A stretch of 51,536 nucleotides of DNA from an uncultured Prevotellaceae bacterium (GTDB lineage Bacteria > Bacteroidota > Bacteroidia > Bacteroidales > Bacteroidaceae), in NCBI GenBank assembly GCA_947166305.1, contig CAMVDV010000022.1, positions 1-51,536 on the forward strand, read 5' to 3'. Of the stretch, positions 50,036-51,536 are shown in pieces. The notes under the pieces are model-generated. The model was not told the origin of the DNA. It saw only the letters and a program-made list of their open reading frames with translations, and did not search any database. Positions within the stretch are counted from its first letter, which is position 1; each line of letters starts with the position of its first letter. The translations under genes were made by a program, and so were the position numbers.

Positions 50036-50274
50036 CAAAGGGCAAGCCCTCTGTTCGGACAGATTTGAAATCCGTCCCGGCAGACAAAGAGGGCTGCCAC
50101 GTTTCGCAACGCAGCAGCCCTTTGGCGCCATTTTATTAACTTCTTAAAACCTTGTCTGTACGGTCGGATTTGAAATCCGACCGTGCCGAATATAGGGATT
50201 TGAAATCCCGTAATAACTATTTTATCGCATTATAAATGCTCATATTCACCTCCGTCGGATTACAAATCCGACGG
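50036..50274. repeat. Cluster of GGATTTGAAATCC-type palindromes after the kinase
   Basis: Four palindromes follow the kinase: GACAGATTTGAAATCCGTC (50059-50077, inside an AGCCCTCT/AGAGGGCT outer stem), a 23-bp perfect one at 50161-50183 (centre GGATTTGAAATCC), GGGATTTGAAATCCC (50195-50209), and a 23-bp one at 50252-50274 (centre GGATTACAAATCC). The first can end transcription of the kinase operon. No gene lies in 50011-50287. Confidence 0.85.
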
Positions 50275-50287
50275 AACGCGGCAGTTC

Positions 50288-50572
50288 TCATTCTTCCAGC
50301 AGTTTTTCCACCGTTGTGCCGTCCCGTCGCTTTCCCTCCTTGTCATAGAGCACGGTGAAGGGAATGCCGGTGAACTGAAACTTGTCCTGCAGGAAACCCC
50401 ACTCGGTGCGACTGACGAAGATGTGCTCGCCCTGGATGTTGTTCGGCTCGAGGAAGGTGCGGCAATACTCTTCCTTGTCGTCGGTGATGTAGAGGTACTT
50501 CACGGGTTTGTCCTTGTTTGCCTCCACTTCGTCGCGCATCTGGAGCATGGTAGCGCGGCAGTCTCTTTCCAT
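50288..50572 (-). pseudogene. Thioredoxin-fold (TlpA-like) remnant without active site
   Basis: The open frame on the minus strand from ATG 50572 (MERDCRATMLQMRDEVEANK; a TTG at 50599 is in frame) corresponds to the C-terminal part of a TlpA-like domain. The helix after the active site, the strand KYLYITDD, the cis-Pro motif TGIPFTVLYDKEGK and the last helix are visible. The first strand and the W-C-x-x-C site are missing: where WCGPCR is expected there is MERDCR, so only the second cysteine remains. The preceding promoter (50637) is intact. I judge it a truncated, probably non-functional copy, though a short expressed protein cannot be excluded. Confidence 0.55.
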
Positions 50573-50636
50573 CGCGCCTTTACCTATAATACCCTTCAAA
50601 GGCAGAAAAAACTAACCCTGAAAACAATTTTTTTTA

Positions 50637-50644
50637 CAAAGGTA
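50637..50644 (-). promoter_or_regulatory. -7 element before the thioredoxin-fold remnant
   Basis: TACCTTTG on the minus strand, 65 bp upstream of ATG 50572. A second minus-strand TACCTTTG lies at 50730-50737, in the block shared with 48322-48421. Confidence 0.5.
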
Positions 50645-50786
50645 GTGTTTTTCTGCCGATTTTCCTCGTTCCGATGGTGGATTTCTGCTTCCGCGCGACG
50701 AGAATTCACAATTGGTTTGTTTCCTGCTGCAAAGGTAAGACAATTCTTAATTCAACATGGATAAATTCAAAATTCAAAATTGTGTT

Positions 50787-50817
50787 GTGTCCAAACTTTA
50801 GGCACATTTGTGTCCAA
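50787..50817. promoter_or_regulatory. Second copy of the candidate operator dyad
   Basis: GTGTCCAAACTTTAGGCAC followed by ATTTGTGTCC, identical to 48391-48419 but for one base. It lies between the minus promoters of the thioredoxin remnant and the plus promoter of the BspA-like gene. Confidence 0.65.
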
Positions 50818-50834
50818 AACCTTGACACTGTCTG

Positions 50835-50922
50835 AACGCCGCGTGGGGAGATGCAAATCGTCGCGTGCGGCGATGCCAGTTTCCGCGTGCGACGATTCCC
50901 ATCGCCGCACGCGACGTTGACA
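50835..50922. repeat. 22-bp tandem array, family A, copy 6 (four units)
   Basis: Units at 50835, 50857, 50879 and 50901, more diverged than the others (AACGCCGCGTGGGGAG, ATCGTCGCGTGCGGCG and so on) but with the exact 22-bp phase. It fills much of the gap before the BspA-like gene. Confidence 0.75.
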
Positions 50923-50994
50923 GCCCCTGCCGCCTCTTCTTTCCATCTCCCAACACTATTTCCGTCGATTTAAGATAAATTAACAGAGATATAT

Positions 50995-51024
50995 GTTGCC
51001 GTGACAATAAAAAAGGTATCTTTG
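50995..51024 (+). promoter_or_regulatory. Promoter of the BspA-like gene
   Basis: GTTG (50995-50998), 18 bp, then TATCTTTG (51017-51024), near the consensus. It lies 63 bp before ATG 51088. The 515-bp gap 50573-51087 otherwise holds the dyad, the 22-bp array and minus promoters. Confidence 0.6.
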
Positions 51025-51087
51025 CAAAAAATATAATGTCGTATATCTTTCTCATCATTTCGTTAAATTTTTCAAACTCCTACAGCT

Positions 51088-51536
51088 ATGAAACAGAAAC
51101 TACTCCTGCTGCCTTTGCTTTTCCTCCTGACCGCGATGAAGGCTTTGGCCGACTTCACCGTCGGCGGCATCCTCTATCGAAGTGCCGGCGATTACGCCGT
51201 CGTAGCCACCGGCGTAAACGGCGTGACGACCGGCGACATCACGATTCCCGAGGTCATTGCCCACGAGGGTTGGACCTACGTCGTCCTCGGCATCGCCCAC
51301 GGCTCCTTCAAGGGTAACACGCGTATCACAAGCCTTACCATCAACGCTCCCGTCACAGAACTCGTTGGCAGCGAGTTCCAGGGCTGCACCTCGCTGGCGA
51401 GCGTCACGCTCCCTGCCACGCTGAAGACTATCGGTTCCTGTGCTTTCTACGGCTCAGGGCTGACCTCCATCACCATCCCTGCCAGCGTGGACAGCATCGG
51501 CAGAGGCGTCTTCACACATTGCGACGCGCTCAAGAC
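51088..51536 (+). CDS. BspA-like leucine-rich-repeat exported protein, 5' part
   Basis: The frame is open to the right edge (149 codons seen). It begins with a signal peptide (MKQKLLLLPLLFLLTAMKALA). A short beta segment (FTVGGILYRSAGDYAVVATG) is followed by LRR_5-type repeats with the BspA pattern: FKGNTRITSLTINAPV, FQGCTSLASVTLPATLKTIG and FYGSGLTSITIPASVDSIG. Such proteins are cell-surface adhesins in Bacteroidales, Treponema and Tannerella. It carries its own promoter and is preceded by the shared dyad, so it may belong to the same regulon as the two-component system. The 3' end, total length and any sorting tail are outside the window. Confidence 0.85.
   Translation, partial: MKQKLLLLPLLFLLTAMKALADFTVGGILYRSAGDYAVVATGVNGVTTGDITIPEVIAHEGWTYVVLGIAHGSFKGNTRITSLTINAPVTELVGSEFQGCTSLASVTLPATLKTIGSCAFYGSGLTSITIPASVDSIGRGVFTHCDALK

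Overview
The window looks like a chromosomal segment of a GC-rich member of the Bacteroidales, most likely Prevotellaceae (family-level placement is inference). The grounds are: the trp operon order trpB-E-G-D-C-F-A; promoters of the Bacteroidetes type (TAnnTTTG, sometimes with TTTG or ATTG 19-21 bp upstream) in place of sigma70 boxes; BACON, GH92, GH43, CotH, BspA-type LRR and TlpA-like proteins; and a recurring short C-terminal tail (YxLxGxxx...KGIYIxxGKK) of the kind seen on Prevotella/Bacteroides exported proteins.

Layout. 1-54 is the 5' part of a minus-strand tRNA-Leu(GAG). 698-7578 is a complete tryptophan operon. 7745-21528 holds three very large minus-strand exported proteins: a papain-like peptidase with LamG/PKD modules, a discoidin-domain protein, and a CotH-kinase protein. 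21529-38530 runs on the plus strand: a LamG protein, a 52-residue small protein, a small exported protein, a BACON-metallophosphatase-LamG protein, and a probable operon of DUF3472/discoidin protein, alkaline phosphatase, GH43-VCBS protein and coiled-coil protein. 38543-41858 is a divergent pair: GH92 alpha-mannosidase-like enzyme and a double discoidin-domain protein. 42265-48258 (minus) holds a TlpA-like thioredoxin protein, an ABC ATPase and its FtsX-type permease. 48516-50010 (plus) is a response regulator/histidine kinase pair divergent from the permease. The end holds a thioredoxin-fold remnant (minus) and the start of a BspA-like LRR protein (plus). Together the accessory part reads as a surface glycan and phosphate scavenging and adhesion region beside a two-component system that probably controls the adjacent transporter.

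The unusual part is a dense layer of repeats. (1) Two families of nested palindromic elements (about 75-105 bp) sit in frame inside conserved genes: trpE, trpF and the permease (family 1), the histidine kinase and the TlpA-like gene (family 2). A sixth copy is intergenic. They behave like coding palindromic elements, comparable in concept to Rickettsia RPEs. (2) Tandem arrays with a 22-bp unit occur at nine intergenic sites in three unrelated sequence families. All six arrays of family A have exactly four units (88 bp). (3) One array lies in a 235-bp MITE-like cassette with 25-bp terminal inverted repeats and a 9-bp direct duplication. (4) A 19-bp dyad lies between the transporter and two-component operons and recurs 2.4 kb away, making it a candidate operator of the response regulator, which lacks the AAA+ domain usual for its Fis-HTH class.

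All calls rest on reading the sequence; no database search was run.
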